Below, piece after piece: positions 24,458 to 33,262 of a DNA stretch of 64,000 nt. Numbering within the stretch: the stretch's first letter is position 1; every line of letters starts with the position of its first letter. Source of the stretch: Winogradskyella sp046545555 (GTDB lineage: Bacteria > Bacteroidota > Bacteroidia > Flavobacteriales > Flavobacteriaceae); NCBI RefSeq assembly GCF_046545555.1, contig NZ_JBHZTH010000001.1, positions 558,001-622,000 of the forward strand, given 5' to 3'. A program made the position numbers and the translations under genes. Below the pieces are notes generated by a model. That model was not told the origin of the DNA, did no database searches, and worked only from the letters and a program-made list of their open reading frames with translations.

Positions 24458-25169
24458 ATATATGAGTTATTTCACTGTCGTGCAGAAGTTCATCTCCTCT
24501 TAAACGCAGAAAAATTTGAGCAACGGCTATCGTATCTTTTTCACAATAGGTTATAATGCGATCTATCTCGTTTTCTTTATAATAGACACGGTAAACTTCA
24601 CTACCGTCAATATCATCTTTTGGGGAAGGAATTCCTAAAACATTAGTTAATAGTTTTAAAGATGTATAGGTTTTATAGTCACCAAATTTCCAGAGTTCTA
24701 AAGTATCTAGATGAGGTACTTCCCATGGTTTTTTACCAAAGAGATTTAGCTTATATGGCAATTCTATATTATGAATAATCATGCGTCTAGCTATATATGG
24801 AAAGTCGAATTCCTTACCATTATGAGCACAAAGCAGATGCTTATTAGAGCTAAAATGCGAAATTAATAAGTTTTTAAAGTCCTTTAGAATTTTAACTTCA
24901 TCTCCATAAAATGAAGTCACTCTAAACGTTCTAACATCTCCTTGCATTTTAAAATAACCAACGGAGATACAAATAATCTTACCAAACTCAGCCCAAATAC
25001 CAGCTCTGTCGTAAAACTCTTCTGCACTAAATTCTTCTTTACGTTGATACCTAGATTTAGCACTCCAAAGCTCTTGTTTACTGGTATCTAATTCAGAGAA
25101 ATGTTCCGTTTCAGGAACAGTCTCTATATCTAAGAATAATATGTTTTCTAGGTTGAGTTTGTTAATCAT
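24456..25169 (-). CDS. 3'-5' exonuclease, PolB-like DEDD family
   Basis: The 237-residue protein matches the stand-alone exonuclease family related to the proofreading domain of DNA polymerase B (DNA_pol_B_exo2). Catalytic acidic residues are Asp14 and Glu16 in LDIETVPE, the Asp of CAHNGKEFDFPYIARRM and the final Asp in YCEKDTIAV. There is no polymerase domain, as usual for this family. It is the last gene of the minus-strand run, 40 nt after a serine hydrolase gene. The substrate is unknown; a DNA repair or RNA role is possible. Confidence 0.88.
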   Translation of the reverse strand: MINKLNLENILFLDIETVPETEHFSELDTSKQELWSAKSRYQRKEEFSAEEFYDRAGIWAEFGKIICISVGYFKMQGDVRTFRVTSFYGDEVKILKDFKNLLISHFSSNKHLLCAHNGKEFDFPYIARRMIIHNIELPYKLNLFGKKPWEVPHLDTLELWKFGDYKTYTSLKLLTNVLGIPSPKDDIDGSEVYRVYYKENEIDRIITYCEKDTIAVAQIFLRLRGDELLHDSEITHI

Positions 25170-25209
25170 AACATTTCTTTCGAAGGCAGAAATCTTTTTA
25201 AATTAAATT

Positions 25210-26367
25210 CTATTTCTCCATCATTTCGTATGCTTCATCAATAAAAGTATAAAAATCTGGTGAATGGGCATCACCCGTTGCTTTAGCAATAGAATGCCCT
25301 AAGCGTACAACAATTAAATCATCTTCTGGGATAACAATTACCAATTGCCCTAGATGCCCACGCATATAAAAGATATCTTTATCTGCATGATTAGCTAACC
25401 ACCAACCATAGCCATACATTGGTCCATCATTAAATCGTGGTTTTACAGATTTTGCGATAAATGTAGAGTCTAATATTTGTTTACCGTTCCATTTGCCATG
25501 ATTCTTAAATAATTTACCATAACGTGCAAAATCCTTAGCGTTACTAGCTATGCAACAATAGGCTTTTACTAAATCATGATCTTCGCTATCTACTTGCCAT
25601 AGTGTTGTGTTTTCTGACCCTAATGGTTTCCAAAAACTGTTTTCAAAATAATTATAGATTTTTTTACCACTTGCTTTCTCAATAACCATAGCCAGCATTT
25701 GTGTATCTCCACTTGCATATTTAAAACTTTTCCCTGGTTCTGTTTCCATTTTTAAGCCATTCATTACTTTAGCTAAATCGTCATCAAAATAAGCTCGTGT
25801 TGTTATTGATAATGGCGAGTAATAAGCTTCGTCCCAATTGGTTCCAGAACTCATACTCGACAAGTCACCAACCGTCATTTTTGCCGCTTTGTCTTCACAA
25901 AATGCAGGTAAAAAATCACAAACAGGTTGATCTAAACTTTTAATATAACCATCTTGTATGGCTTTTTGCATTAAGCCAGACACATAACTCTTAGCCATTG
26001 AAAAACTATTAGATTTAGAATCTTCATTAAAACCGTCGTAATAATTTTCAAACCAAATACTATCATTTTTTATAATGACGTAGGCAATGCTTCCAGATGC
26101 TTTATGTAGATCGCTTAATATTTCAGTCTCTTTAACGCTATTATAATTTTTATGGTTTGGCCAAGGTAGAGGTGTAGCAATATCAATTTTTTGATTATCA
26201 AATTCTTTATAATCTTCTAGATAAGCTGTAGTGTGTCCTTTCATATAGATAGTACGTACTGCTTTTATAAGATAATCAGTATCAGTTAAGTATAAAACTA
26301 TAATTAGTAAACCGAAAAATATAATAATGAATTTGAAGAGTTTTTTTAGAAATTTCATTAGTGTCAA
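25210..26367 (-). CDS. Beta-lactamase-family serine hydrolase
   Basis: The 385-residue protein has one N-terminal membrane segment or uncleaved signal (about 8-26, IIIFFGLLIIVLYL) and a class C beta-lactamase/esterase fold. The nucleophile Ser lies in SMAKS (SxxK), the second motif is YASGDT (Yx[SN]) and RGHLGQ replaces the KTG motif. Members of this family hydrolyse D-Ala peptides, esters or other amides; the actual substrate cannot be told. It lies 7 nt after the DUF4442 gene. A true beta-lactamase role is unlikely. Confidence 0.88.
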   Translation of the reverse strand: MTLMKFLKKLFKFIIIFFGLLIIVLYLTDTDYLIKAVRTIYMKGHTTAYLEDYKEFDNQKIDIATPLPWPNHKNYNSVKETEILSDLHKASGSIAYVIIKNDSIWFENYYDGFNEDSKSNSFSMAKSYVSGLMQKAIQDGYIKSLDQPVCDFLPAFCEDKAAKMTVGDLSSMSSGTNWDEAYYSPLSITTRAYFDDDLAKVMNGLKMETEPGKSFKYASGDTQMLAMVIEKASGKKIYNYFENSFWKPLGSENTTLWQVDSEDHDLVKAYCCIASNAKDFARYGKLFKNHGKWNGKQILDSTFIAKSVKPRFNDGPMYGYGWWLANHADKDIFYMRGHLGQLVIVIPEDDLIVVRLGHSIAKATGDAHSPDFYTFIDEAYEMMEK

Positions 26368-26374
26368 TTATTAG

Positions 26375-26893
26375 TTATATGCTTTTACGCGCTTTAAGTT
26401 TTTCTTTATAAAAAGCCTTATCAGCTATATATACTGTCTTTTTAAAAGTAGCAATTATATTTTGCTTTTCGTCAACCAAACTCATGGTTTTGATAATATC
26501 AGTCTGATTTTTCTCTTTTATAGATTGCTTTATCGCTTTAATCTCTTCAGTAGAAAATATAAATTCACCATAAATTGTTGATTTTGCAGGTTTTCTATAC
26601 CGCGCTTCAACGGCTTTATCCCAAACAACATAATCCTCACCAAGAATCTGAATTAACTGAATCATGTAAATAGGATCTGTAGCAGCTAACATACTTCCTC
26701 CAAAAATAGAACCTGCGTAATTTCGATTTTTCCAGTTGAGTTTTAGTCTAATTTTTACATAATACAGATCATCACTAACTTCAATTAGTTTTGCTGTGGT
26801 TCTCATGTACATTGGAGACCAATTAAACCCATATTTATAAATGGTAGATACCTTTATAAACCGTTTTAAAAAATCAGTACCAGCTTTATACAT
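26375..26893 (-). CDS. DUF4442 hotdog-fold protein
   Basis: The 172-residue protein fits DUF4442, a hotdog-fold family related to acyl-CoA thioesterases. It shows the helix-containing core NYAGSIFGGSMLAATDPIY and the following strand AVEARYRKPAKSTIYGEF. The first base of its start codon overlaps the last base of the MGMT gene stop. It is likely to be a cytoplasmic thioester-handling protein, but activity is not established for the family. Confidence 0.82.
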   Translation of the reverse strand: MYKAGTDFLKRFIKVSTIYKYGFNWSPMYMRTTAKLIEVSDDLYYVKIRLKLNWKNRNYAGSIFGGSMLAATDPIYMIQLIQILGEDYVVWDKAVEARYRKPAKSTIYGEFIFSTEEIKAIKQSIKEKNQTDIIKTMSLVDEKQNIIATFKKTVYIADKAFYKEKLKARKSI

Positions 26894-27366
26894 TAAAATA
26901 GGGATTGTTGTTTATACGGACTTTCATGCTCTAATAACCATTGTTTTCTGTGTAAACCACTAGCGTAGCCAGTTAAACTTCCATCACTGCCAATAACACG
27001 ATGACAAGGTATAACAATCCAAAGCGGATTTTTACCATTTGCACTTGCAGCAGCCCTTATAGCTTTAACATCACCAAGCTGTTTAGATAAATCTAAATAG
27101 GAAATGGTTTTGCCGTAAGGAATAGTTTTAAGTTGTTCCCAAACTTTTTTTTGAAAATCTGTGCCTTGTGGATTAAGTTTTAGATCAAAATCTTTTCTAG
27201 TACCATCAAAGTATTCTTGAACTTGTATTGCACAATCTTTAAGAACTGATGGAATATTATCTGTTAATTTTTCTTCAGAATTTAATACAGCCACCTTCAT
27301 AATACCATTCTTATCACCACTAATTTCAGTGAAGCCTAAGGGTGATTTAATGATGCAATTTTCCAA
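26893..27366 (-). CDS. ogt: Methylated-DNA-protein-cysteine methyltransferase
   Basis: The 157-residue protein is a full-length O6-alkylguanine repair protein. The acceptor Cys121 lies in IPCHRVIG, preceded by the DNA-binding helix KAIRAAASANGKNP and followed by LTGYASGLHRKQWLLEHE. It takes the alkyl group from O6-alkylguanine in a suicide reaction. The protein lacks an AdaA-type zinc domain, so it is Ogt-like and not the Ada regulator. It is tightly packed with its neighbours (3 nt after the CNNM gene). Confidence 0.94.
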   Translation of the reverse strand: MENCIIKSPLGFTEISGDKNGIMKVAVLNSEEKLTDNIPSVLKDCAIQVQEYFDGTRKDFDLKLNPQGTDFQKKVWEQLKTIPYGKTISYLDLSKQLGDVKAIRAAASANGKNPLWIVIPCHRVIGSDGSLTGYASGLHRKQWLLEHESPYKQQSLF

Positions 27367-27369
27367 TAA

Positions 27370-28494
27370 TTATTCGTTTTCTTCTGAAGGAGAATCATCA
27401 AAAATTCCTAACTTTTTTGCTCTGGCCTCCCAACTTTTTCGAGCCATATATTGAAGATCTGAAACGTTGTCGCTCTCATCCATTATTTCTAGACCAAGAA
27501 GTGTCTCTATTACGTCTTCCATAGTTACTAAACCACTTACAGATCCGTACTCATCAACAACAAGAGCCATATGATTGCGGCTTTCAACCAACTGTTCAAA
27601 TAATTTAGGAATAGGTAAATCGCGCTCCACTACGATTATATTTCTTTTAAGTTCCACTAATTTTTTAGAACCATTATCTAAAGCCATTTCTTTAAAAACC
27701 TCACCTTTTAAAACAAGGCCTTTTATATTATCTGAATTATCTAAATAAATAGGAATTCTAGAGAAACGTAGATTCATATTTTTTTTAAAAAACTCTTCAA
27801 CAGTCATATTTTCATCTTCAGCTTTCATAACCGTTCGTGGCGTCATTACATCTTTTGCGAAGACTTCTTTAAATGTTAAAAGATTTTTAATAATCTTACT
27901 TTCGTTTTCTTCAAAAACACCTTCTTCTTCAGCAATTTCGGTCATAGCAACAAAACCTTCTCTACTTAAAACACTACCATGACCTTTACCACCAATTAAC
28001 TTAGTTGTAAGTTGAAGTATCCATAATATACCTGTCCATTTTAAAGGGAAGATTAATACGTTTAGTGCTTTAGTTGTAAAATTTGCTAGTTGTCTCCAAA
28101 AGGTTGCTCCTATAGTTTTTGGGATTATTTCTGAAGCTACCAAAATAAGAATTGTCATAAGTGTTGAAACGACACCTACCATAAGATCTTCTGTAAATTC
28201 AAAACCAAGTATTGTACGCTTAGTGCTACCATAAAGTTCTGTGTAAGCTACTTTTGCTTGTACACCAACTAATATTGCACCAACAGTATGTGCAATAGTA
28301 TTAAGGGTGAGTATAGCAATTAAAGGACGATCTACATCTTTTTTTAATTCTTCTAAATCGTTTGCATAAGCCTTTCCCTCCTTCTTTTTAAGATTTAGAA
28401 ATGTCGGAGTTATACTGAGAAGAACAGCTTCTAAAATGGAGCACAAGAATGAAAAGAAAATTGAAATGACGGCGTAAAAAATGAGTAAGCCCAT
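27370..28494 (-). CDS. CNNM/CBS-domain membrane protein (CorC/hemolysin-type)
   Basis: The 374-residue protein has a CNNM transmembrane domain (about 1-185, four hydrophobic stretches including LLIFYAVISIFFSFLCSILE and the SEIIPKTIG signature), then a tandem CBS pair (about 205-330, with DVMTPRTVM and LVVDEYGSVSGLVTMEDVIE). It lacks the long CorC_HlyC C-terminal domain seen in many relatives, being replaced by a short tail. Family members transport magnesium or related ions or regulate such transport. It lies 53 nt after the cytochrome gene. Confidence 0.87.
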   Translation of the reverse strand: MGLLIFYAVISIFFSFLCSILEAVLLSITPTFLNLKKKEGKAYANDLEELKKDVDRPLIAILTLNTIAHTVGAILVGVQAKVAYTELYGSTKRTILGFEFTEDLMVGVVSTLMTILILVASEIIPKTIGATFWRQLANFTTKALNVLIFPLKWTGILWILQLTTKLIGGKGHGSVLSREGFVAMTEIAEEEGVFEENESKIIKNLLTFKEVFAKDVMTPRTVMKAEDENMTVEEFFKKNMNLRFSRIPIYLDNSDNIKGLVLKGEVFKEMALDNGSKKLVELKRNIIVVERDLPIPKLFEQLVESRNHMALVVDEYGSVSGLVTMEDVIETLLGLEIMDESDNVSDLQYMARKSWEARAKKLGIFDDSPSEENE

Positions 28495-28547
28495 TAACGG
28501 TATTGAAGTTTAGTTATTGCAATTTACAAAATAGAATTAGTAATTTT

Positions 28548-28934
28548 TTATTTTGAAATATATTTAAGGAGATTATATGTTTCTTTGGTGGTTAAATTCG
28601 GAAATTTTATACAGGCTGAGTTAAATGATTTATCAATAGATTTTAACCTTTCACCTTTAATTACAAAATGATTAAAACTAATAGAATCATATTTTTTTAT
28701 TGCATTTAATAATGCTGGACCAGTCATAATTCTATTTAATTTATGACAGGCCGCACAATTTGCATTGAAGATTTGTTTTCCTTCTGAAGCCTTTTCAGTT
28801 AAATTTTGAGTTCCACAAAATGGTTCAAAATCTTTTACTCCACAAACTGGTTGCTTTAAGTTTTTAAAATGAATAAACAGAACACTTAAACCTCCAAAAA
28901 TTAAAAATAATGATGTGAAGATAAAACGTTTCAA
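28548..28934 (-). CDS. Membrane-anchored monoheme c-type cytochrome
   Basis: The 128-residue protein has an N-terminal membrane anchor (IFTSLFLIFGGLSVLFI) and one CxxCH heme site (Cys60, Cys63, His64 in CAACHKLN), followed by TGPALLNAI as in class I cytochromes c. The place where the axial Met normally stands (MPxFPxLT) reads CIKFPNLT, so Met appears replaced by Cys; no other Met follows the heme site apart from Met71 just before TGPAL. Two more Cys (31 and 40) lie near the anchor. It follows hemB by 2 nt, so it is co-transcribed with the genes that make its cofactor. The redox partner is unknown. Confidence 0.88.
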   Translation of the reverse strand: MKRFIFTSLFLIFGGLSVLFIHFKNLKQPVCGVKDFEPFCGTQNLTEKASEGKQIFNANCAACHKLNRIMTGPALLNAIKKYDSISFNHFVIKGERLKSIDKSFNSACIKFPNLTTKETYNLLKYISK

Positions 28935-28936
28935 TA

Positions 28937-29926
28937 TTAGTGTATCAATTTAACTACATCCTTAGCGAAATAAGAAGCAATTATATTAGCACCAGCACGT
29001 TTTATAGAAGTTACTTGCTCCATCATAACGGCATCATGGTCTAACCACCCTTTTTCGGCAGCAGCTTTTAGCATTGCATATTCACCAGAAACTTGATAAA
29101 CCGCAATAGGCACATCAAAATTATTTTTAATATCTCTGACGATATCGAGGTAACAAAGTCCAGGCTTTACCATAACAATATCAGCACCTTCATTAATATC
29201 CATTTCAGTTTCTCTAATGGCCTCGTCTCTGTTAGCAAAGTCCATTTGATACGTTTTCTTGTCTTTAGGAATATCAACCATATTAACAGGAGCAGAATCT
29301 AAAGCATCTCTAAAAGGGCCATAAAATGCAGAGGCATATTTTGCAGAGTAACTCATAATGCCAGTATCAATAAAATTCGATTGGTCCAAAGCTTCTCTTA
29401 TGCCTAAAATTCTGCCATCCATCATATCGCTAGGTGCCACAAAATTGGCTCCGGCTTCGGCATGGGAAATACTCATTTCGGCTAAAACTTCTACTGTGGT
29501 ATCATTTATTATTTTTCCGCCTTCAACAATACCATCGTGTCCGTAAGCAGAAAATGGATCTAGCGCTACGTCTGTCATTACTAACATCTCTGGACAAATA
29601 TTTTTAACCGTTTTAATAGCACGTTGCATTAATCCGTTAGGATTTAAAGCTTCGGTTCCCTTATTATCTTTAAGAGCATCTTCTACTTTCACAAAAAGTA
29701 AGACTGATTTTAAGCCTAAGCTCCAAAGTGTTTTTACTTCGTCTTTGAGTAAGTCTAAACTAAAACGATAATAGTTTGGCATCGACGCAATTTCTTCTTT
29801 TACACCTTTTCCTTCGACTATAAATAGCGGTACCAAAAAATCGTTTGGAGATATAGTGGTTTGTCTTACTAAACCTCTAATAGTTTCGTTGGTTCTAAGT
29901 CTTCTATTTCTTCTTATTGGAAACAT
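28937..29926 (-). CDS. hemB: Delta-aminolevulinic acid dehydratase (porphobilinogen synthase)
   Basis: The 329-residue enzyme joins two 5-aminolevulinate molecules into porphobilinogen. It shows the N-terminal RRNRRLR, the metal-site region MTDVALDPFSAYGHDG (without the three-Cys zinc cluster, hence probably a magnesium or other non-zinc type), the Schiff-base Lys stretch SAKYASAFYGPFRDA and VMVKPGL. I chose the ATG at 29926, 1 nt after the hemF stop (TAATATG), over an upstream in-frame start at 29962 that would overlap hemF by 35 nt and add 12 residues not typical of the family. Confidence 0.96.
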   Translation of the reverse strand: MFPIRRNRRLRTNETIRGLVRQTTISPNDFLVPLFIVEGKGVKEEIASMPNYYRFSLDLLKDEVKTLWSLGLKSVLLFVKVEDALKDNKGTEALNPNGLMQRAIKTVKNICPEMLVMTDVALDPFSAYGHDGIVEGGKIINDTTVEVLAEMSISHAEAGANFVAPSDMMDGRILGIREALDQSNFIDTGIMSYSAKYASAFYGPFRDALDSAPVNMVDIPKDKKTYQMDFANRDEAIRETEMDINEGADIVMVKPGLCYLDIVRDIKNNFDVPIAVYQVSGEYAMLKAAAEKGWLDHDAVMMEQVTSIKRAGANIIASYFAKDVVKLIH

Positions 29927-29927
29927 A

Positions 29928-30830
29928 TTATATCCAGTTTTTAGGTTCTTGTAATACTTCAATTAAGCGTTCTTCTTCACTTCCGGCTTCTGGTTGATGA
30001 TCGTAAACCCATTGCACATGCGGTGGTAAACTCATTAAAATACTTTCAATTCTGCCGTTTGTTTTCAACCCGAATAACGTGCCTTTATCATGTACTAAAT
30101 TAAACTCTACATAGCGTCCACGACGAATTTCTTGCCAGTTGCGTTGCTCTTGTGCGTATGGTAAGTCTTTTCGTTTTTCAACAATAGGAACGTATGCTTC
30201 TAAAAAACTATCTCCAACTTCTGTCACAAAATTATACCAGTTTTGCATGCTCATGTCGTCAGTTGCTTTACAATAGTCAAAAAATAAACCACCTAAACCA
30301 CGACCTTCATTTCGGTGTGCATTGTAAAAGTACTCGTCGCAACGTGCCTTGTATTTTGGATAGAATTCTGAGTTATGTTTATCACAAGCCGTTTTACAGG
30401 TTTTGTGAAAATGTTTAGCGTCCTCGTCAAACAAATAATAAGGAGTTAAATCTTGCCCTCCACCAAACCACTGATCTACGATATTACCTTCTTTATCATA
30501 CATTTCAAAGTATCTCCAATTGGCATGTACAGTTGGTACCATTGGGTTTTTAGGGTGCAAAACTAAACTTAAGCCGCAAGCAAAAAAATCGGCATCTTCT
30601 ACACCAAAGTATTTTTGCATACTGTCCGGTAATTTTCCATGAACACCAGAAATATTGACACCTCCTTTTTCAAAAACAGCACCATTTTCAATAACGCGTG
30701 TTCTACCTCCACCACCTTCTGGACGTTTCCAAATGTCTTCTTGAAATTTTGCTTTATCATCAATAAGCTCAAGCCTTGAAGTTATGGTATCTTGTAGTTG
30801 ATGTATATATTTAAAGAATTTGTCTTTCAA
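29928..30830 (-). CDS. hemF: Oxygen-dependent coproporphyrinogen III oxidase
   Basis: The 300-residue enzyme converts coproporphyrinogen III to protoporphyrinogen IX using oxygen. Family signatures are visible: GGGGRTRVIENGAVFEKGGVN, VPTVHANWRYFE, WFGGGQDLTPYY, GRGLGGLFFDY and RRGRYVEFNLVHDKGTLFGL. It starts 3 nt after the acetyltransferase gene and runs straight into hemB. Use of HemF implies that aerobic heme synthesis is the normal state; the window does not show an anaerobic HemN. Confidence 0.97.
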   Translation of the reverse strand: MKDKFFKYIHQLQDTITSRLELIDDKAKFQEDIWKRPEGGGGRTRVIENGAVFEKGGVNISGVHGKLPDSMQKYFGVEDADFFACGLSLVLHPKNPMVPTVHANWRYFEMYDKEGNIVDQWFGGGQDLTPYYLFDEDAKHFHKTCKTACDKHNSEFYPKYKARCDEYFYNAHRNEGRGLGGLFFDYCKATDDMSMQNWYNFVTEVGDSFLEAYVPIVEKRKDLPYAQEQRNWQEIRRGRYVEFNLVHDKGTLFGLKTNGRIESILMSLPPHVQWVYDHQPEAGSEEERLIEVLQEPKNWI

Positions 30831-30833
30831 AGC

Positions 30834-31370
30834 TTACTTTTTGTATAATTCGTATAATTCCATATCTAAAGGCTGTTCATTTGGTGGTGTATATTCATTC
30901 AGTAAGGTTTTTCGCCATTGAAAATTGTTATTGACTGCAACTTTGACACTTCCTAAATTATTTTTATGTGAAATTATTTGAAGTACTTCTACCCCTAGAT
31001 TCTTAAATGCATGCTTTGATAATTCACTGACTGCTTTGGAGGTTAATCCTTGTCCTTCAAAAGTATAACCAATACAATAAGCAAATTCACCTTGTTTTAT
31101 ATCCCAATCTAGTTCTTTGATATAAATGAGTCCAGCTAATTCTCTAGTTTCAGAATGCTTTAGAGTAAATAGAAACTCTTCTTTATTGTTAAATTGTTTT
31201 ACCTTTTTGTCTACAAAGAATTGTGATAAGGTAGGATTTAAGTTTTGTTCTAATGTTTTTGGAAAATAACGTTTAAAACGATCTGCATTAGAAACACAGA
31301 AGTTGCATATTTTCCATGCATCTCCATTATGGATAGGGCTTATTTGGAAACCGTTAAACTGCGCTACCAT
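30834..31370 (-). CDS. GNAT-family N-acetyltransferase (RimJ/RimL-like)
   Basis: The 178-residue protein has the GNAT core with GEFAYCIGYTFEGQGLTSKAV as the acetyl-CoA binding part (GQGL) and VLQIISHKNNLGSVKVAVNN as the C-terminal motif seen in RimJ/RimL-type enzymes. The target may be a protein N-terminus or a small molecule; this cannot be told. It starts 3 nt after the EI24 gene and ends 3 nt before hemF, so it is co-expressed with heme genes, perhaps only by location. Confidence 0.87.
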   Translation of the reverse strand: MVAQFNGFQISPIHNGDAWKICNFCVSNADRFKRYFPKTLEQNLNPTLSQFFVDKKVKQFNNKEEFLFTLKHSETRELAGLIYIKELDWDIKQGEFAYCIGYTFEGQGLTSKAVSELSKHAFKNLGVEVLQIISHKNNLGSVKVAVNNNFQWRKTLLNEYTPPNEQPLDMELYELYKK

Positions 31371-31373
31371 ATA

Positions 31374-32153
31374 TTATGCATTAAGTTTTTCAAATGGCTC
31401 AAAGCCAATAGTCCCATCATCATCAAAAAGTAAATCAACTGCAATTACCGATGCTGAAGTCACCGATAGTGGTAAGACGAGAACTACACCAACTACAGGG
31501 ATAAATAATAAAAGTAAGAATCCAATGCCATTACCTATAGCTAAACCTCTGTTTTTTCTGATAAAACTTACACTTTCTTTATACGTAAAATGACGCTCAA
31601 GAGTATAATCCATATTTCCAAAACCAGCATAGTATGCTTGCACTAAAAATAGTAATGCTGTAGAGAAGATATTTACAACGGGAATAAAGTTTAGTAGTAA
31701 GATTGGAATAGTGAACAATAATTCTTGCGATAAGTTTCTTAAACTTAATCTCACACCTCGCAGTAACTGTTTAGTAAAAGTTGAATTTGTGTAATTCGTA
31801 GTTGGTTGACCTGTATAATAGGCTTCAATCTTTTCTGAAACAGGACTCATGAATGGCGTGGATAATGCCATAATAATATGTTTAAATAGGAAAACTCCAA
31901 TAAAGAAAATGGCTATAGCAGCTATAATTGTCGAAATAAATATAAAGGTAGATTTTCCCCAATCCCAGACCCAAATGCCAGCTATCCACTCACCTAAATT
32001 ATCAGAGAGACCATAAGCCGACACAAAAATTAAGACAAAAACAACAAAGCTTATAAGCATAGGTATTACAAAATACTTCCATAATTTCAATTTTGAAATT
32101 AAGGCATATGCACCTGTATAAACTTGAAGTCCTTTGAGTATATTTTGAATCAT
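31374..32153 (-). CDS. EI24-domain membrane protein (CysZ-like)
   Basis: The 259-residue integral membrane protein belongs to the EI24 family, which includes the CysZ sulfate permease. Hydrophobic segments are visible near YFVIPMLISFVVFVLIFVSA, FIFISTIIAAIAIFFIGVF, LLFTIPILLLNFIPVVNIF and GIGFLLLLFIPVVGVVLVLP. The conserved ALSTPFMSPVSEKIE stretch lies after the second. I chose ATG at 32153 (MIQNILKGLQVYTGAY); an in-frame start at 32192 adds 13 basic residues not seen in relatives. It lies between hemE and a GNAT gene. Its substrate is unknown; a porphyrin link is speculative. Confidence 0.85.
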   Translation of the reverse strand: MIQNILKGLQVYTGAYALISKLKLWKYFVIPMLISFVVFVLIFVSAYGLSDNLGEWIAGIWVWDWGKSTFIFISTIIAAIAIFFIGVFLFKHIIMALSTPFMSPVSEKIEAYYTGQPTTNYTNSTFTKQLLRGVRLSLRNLSQELLFTIPILLLNFIPVVNIFSTALLFLVQAYYAGFGNMDYTLERHFTYKESVSFIRKNRGLAIGNGIGFLLLLFIPVVGVVLVLPLSVTSASVIAVDLLFDDDGTIGFEPFEKLNA

Positions 32154-32234
32154 TTTTTTGTTTTTAATTAATAAACATCTTCTATTAAACAAGACGTATT
32201 AATTTCCTTTCTGTTACGCGAAAAGTTAAACAAT

Positions 32235-33260
32235 TTAAGCCTCGTATTCCTTTACAGCGTCAATAAATGCCTTGGCATTATCTAAACCAATATTGGGTAA
32301 AATACCATGACCTAAATTTACGATGTATTTATCTTTTCCAAATTCATTTATCATTTGATGCACCATCTTTTTAATTTCTGAAGGTGGTGAGAATAAACGT
32401 GTAGGATCAAAATTACCTTGTAATGTAATATTGCCACCTGTTAAATAACGTGCGTTACGCGCAGAGCACGTCCAGTCTACACCCAATGCAGAAGCGCCAG
32501 ATTTTGCCATATCACTAAGTGCGAACCAACAACCCTTGCCAAATGCAATTACTGGAGTTTCATCTTTTAAAGCATCAATAATTTGCTGAATGTACTGCCA
32601 AGAAAACTCTTGATAATCTACTGGTGATAACATACCTCCCCAAGAATCAAAAACCTGTACCGCGTTAACACCTGCTTTTACTTTTTCTTTTAAATAAGCA
32701 ATAGTTGTATCTGTAATCTTTTGTAGTAACTGATGTGCAGCAATAGGATTTGTAAAACAAAATTCTTTTGCTTTATCAAAGTTTTTAGAGCCTTGCCCTT
32801 GCACACAATAACATAAAATTGTCCATGGAGAGCCAGCAAAACCAATTAACGGAATCTCATTATTAAGTTTTTCTTTAGTGGCTTTTATGGCTTCATAAAC
32901 ATAGCTTAGTTCTTGTTTTACATCTGGTACAATAACATTATCAACATCTTTTTGAGAACGCACAGGATTTGGGAGATAAGGTCCAAAATTAGGTTTCATC
33001 TGTACCTCAATGTTCATGGCTTGCGGAATCACTAAAATATCGCAAAACAAAATTGCAGCATCCATACCGTAACGACGAATAGGTTGTACTGTGATTTCAC
33101 TTGCTAATTCTGGTGTTTGGCAACGTGTAAAGAAATCATATTTCTTTTTAATTTCCATAAACTCAGGTAAGTATCTACCTGCTTGTCGCATCATCCATAC
33201 TGGTGGACGGTCTACAGTTTCTCCTTTTAATGCTCTTAAAAATAAATCGTTTTTAATCAT
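32235..33260 (-). CDS. hemE: Uroporphyrinogen decarboxylase
   Basis: The 341-residue enzyme decarboxylates the four acetate side chains of uroporphyrinogen III to give coproporphyrinogen III. The signature PPVWMMRQAGRYLPE is at residues 19-33, with YGMDAAILFCDILVIPQAM and a GHGILPNIG stretch near the end. The length is normal. It starts 2 nt after the hemCD stop. The 81-nt gap to the EI24 gene is the largest in this part of the run and could hold an internal promoter, but none is clear. Confidence 0.98.
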   Translation of the reverse strand: MIKNDLFLRALKGETVDRPPVWMMRQAGRYLPEFMEIKKKYDFFTRCQTPELASEITVQPIRRYGMDAAILFCDILVIPQAMNIEVQMKPNFGPYLPNPVRSQKDVDNVIVPDVKQELSYVYEAIKATKEKLNNEIPLIGFAGSPWTILCYCVQGQGSKNFDKAKEFCFTNPIAAHQLLQKITDTTIAYLKEKVKAGVNAVQVFDSWGGMLSPVDYQEFSWQYIQQIIDALKDETPVIAFGKGCWFALSDMAKSGASALGVDWTCSARNARYLTGGNITLQGNFDPTRLFSPPSEIKKMVHQMINEFGKDKYIVNLGHGILPNIGLDNAKAFIDAVKEYEA

Positions 33261-33262
33261 AT

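Noticed and set aside
28937..29962. Longer hemB start at 29962
   Set aside because: It would overlap hemF by 35 nt and adds 12 residues before the family-typical FPIRRNRRLR; the ATG at 29926 directly follows the hemF stop.
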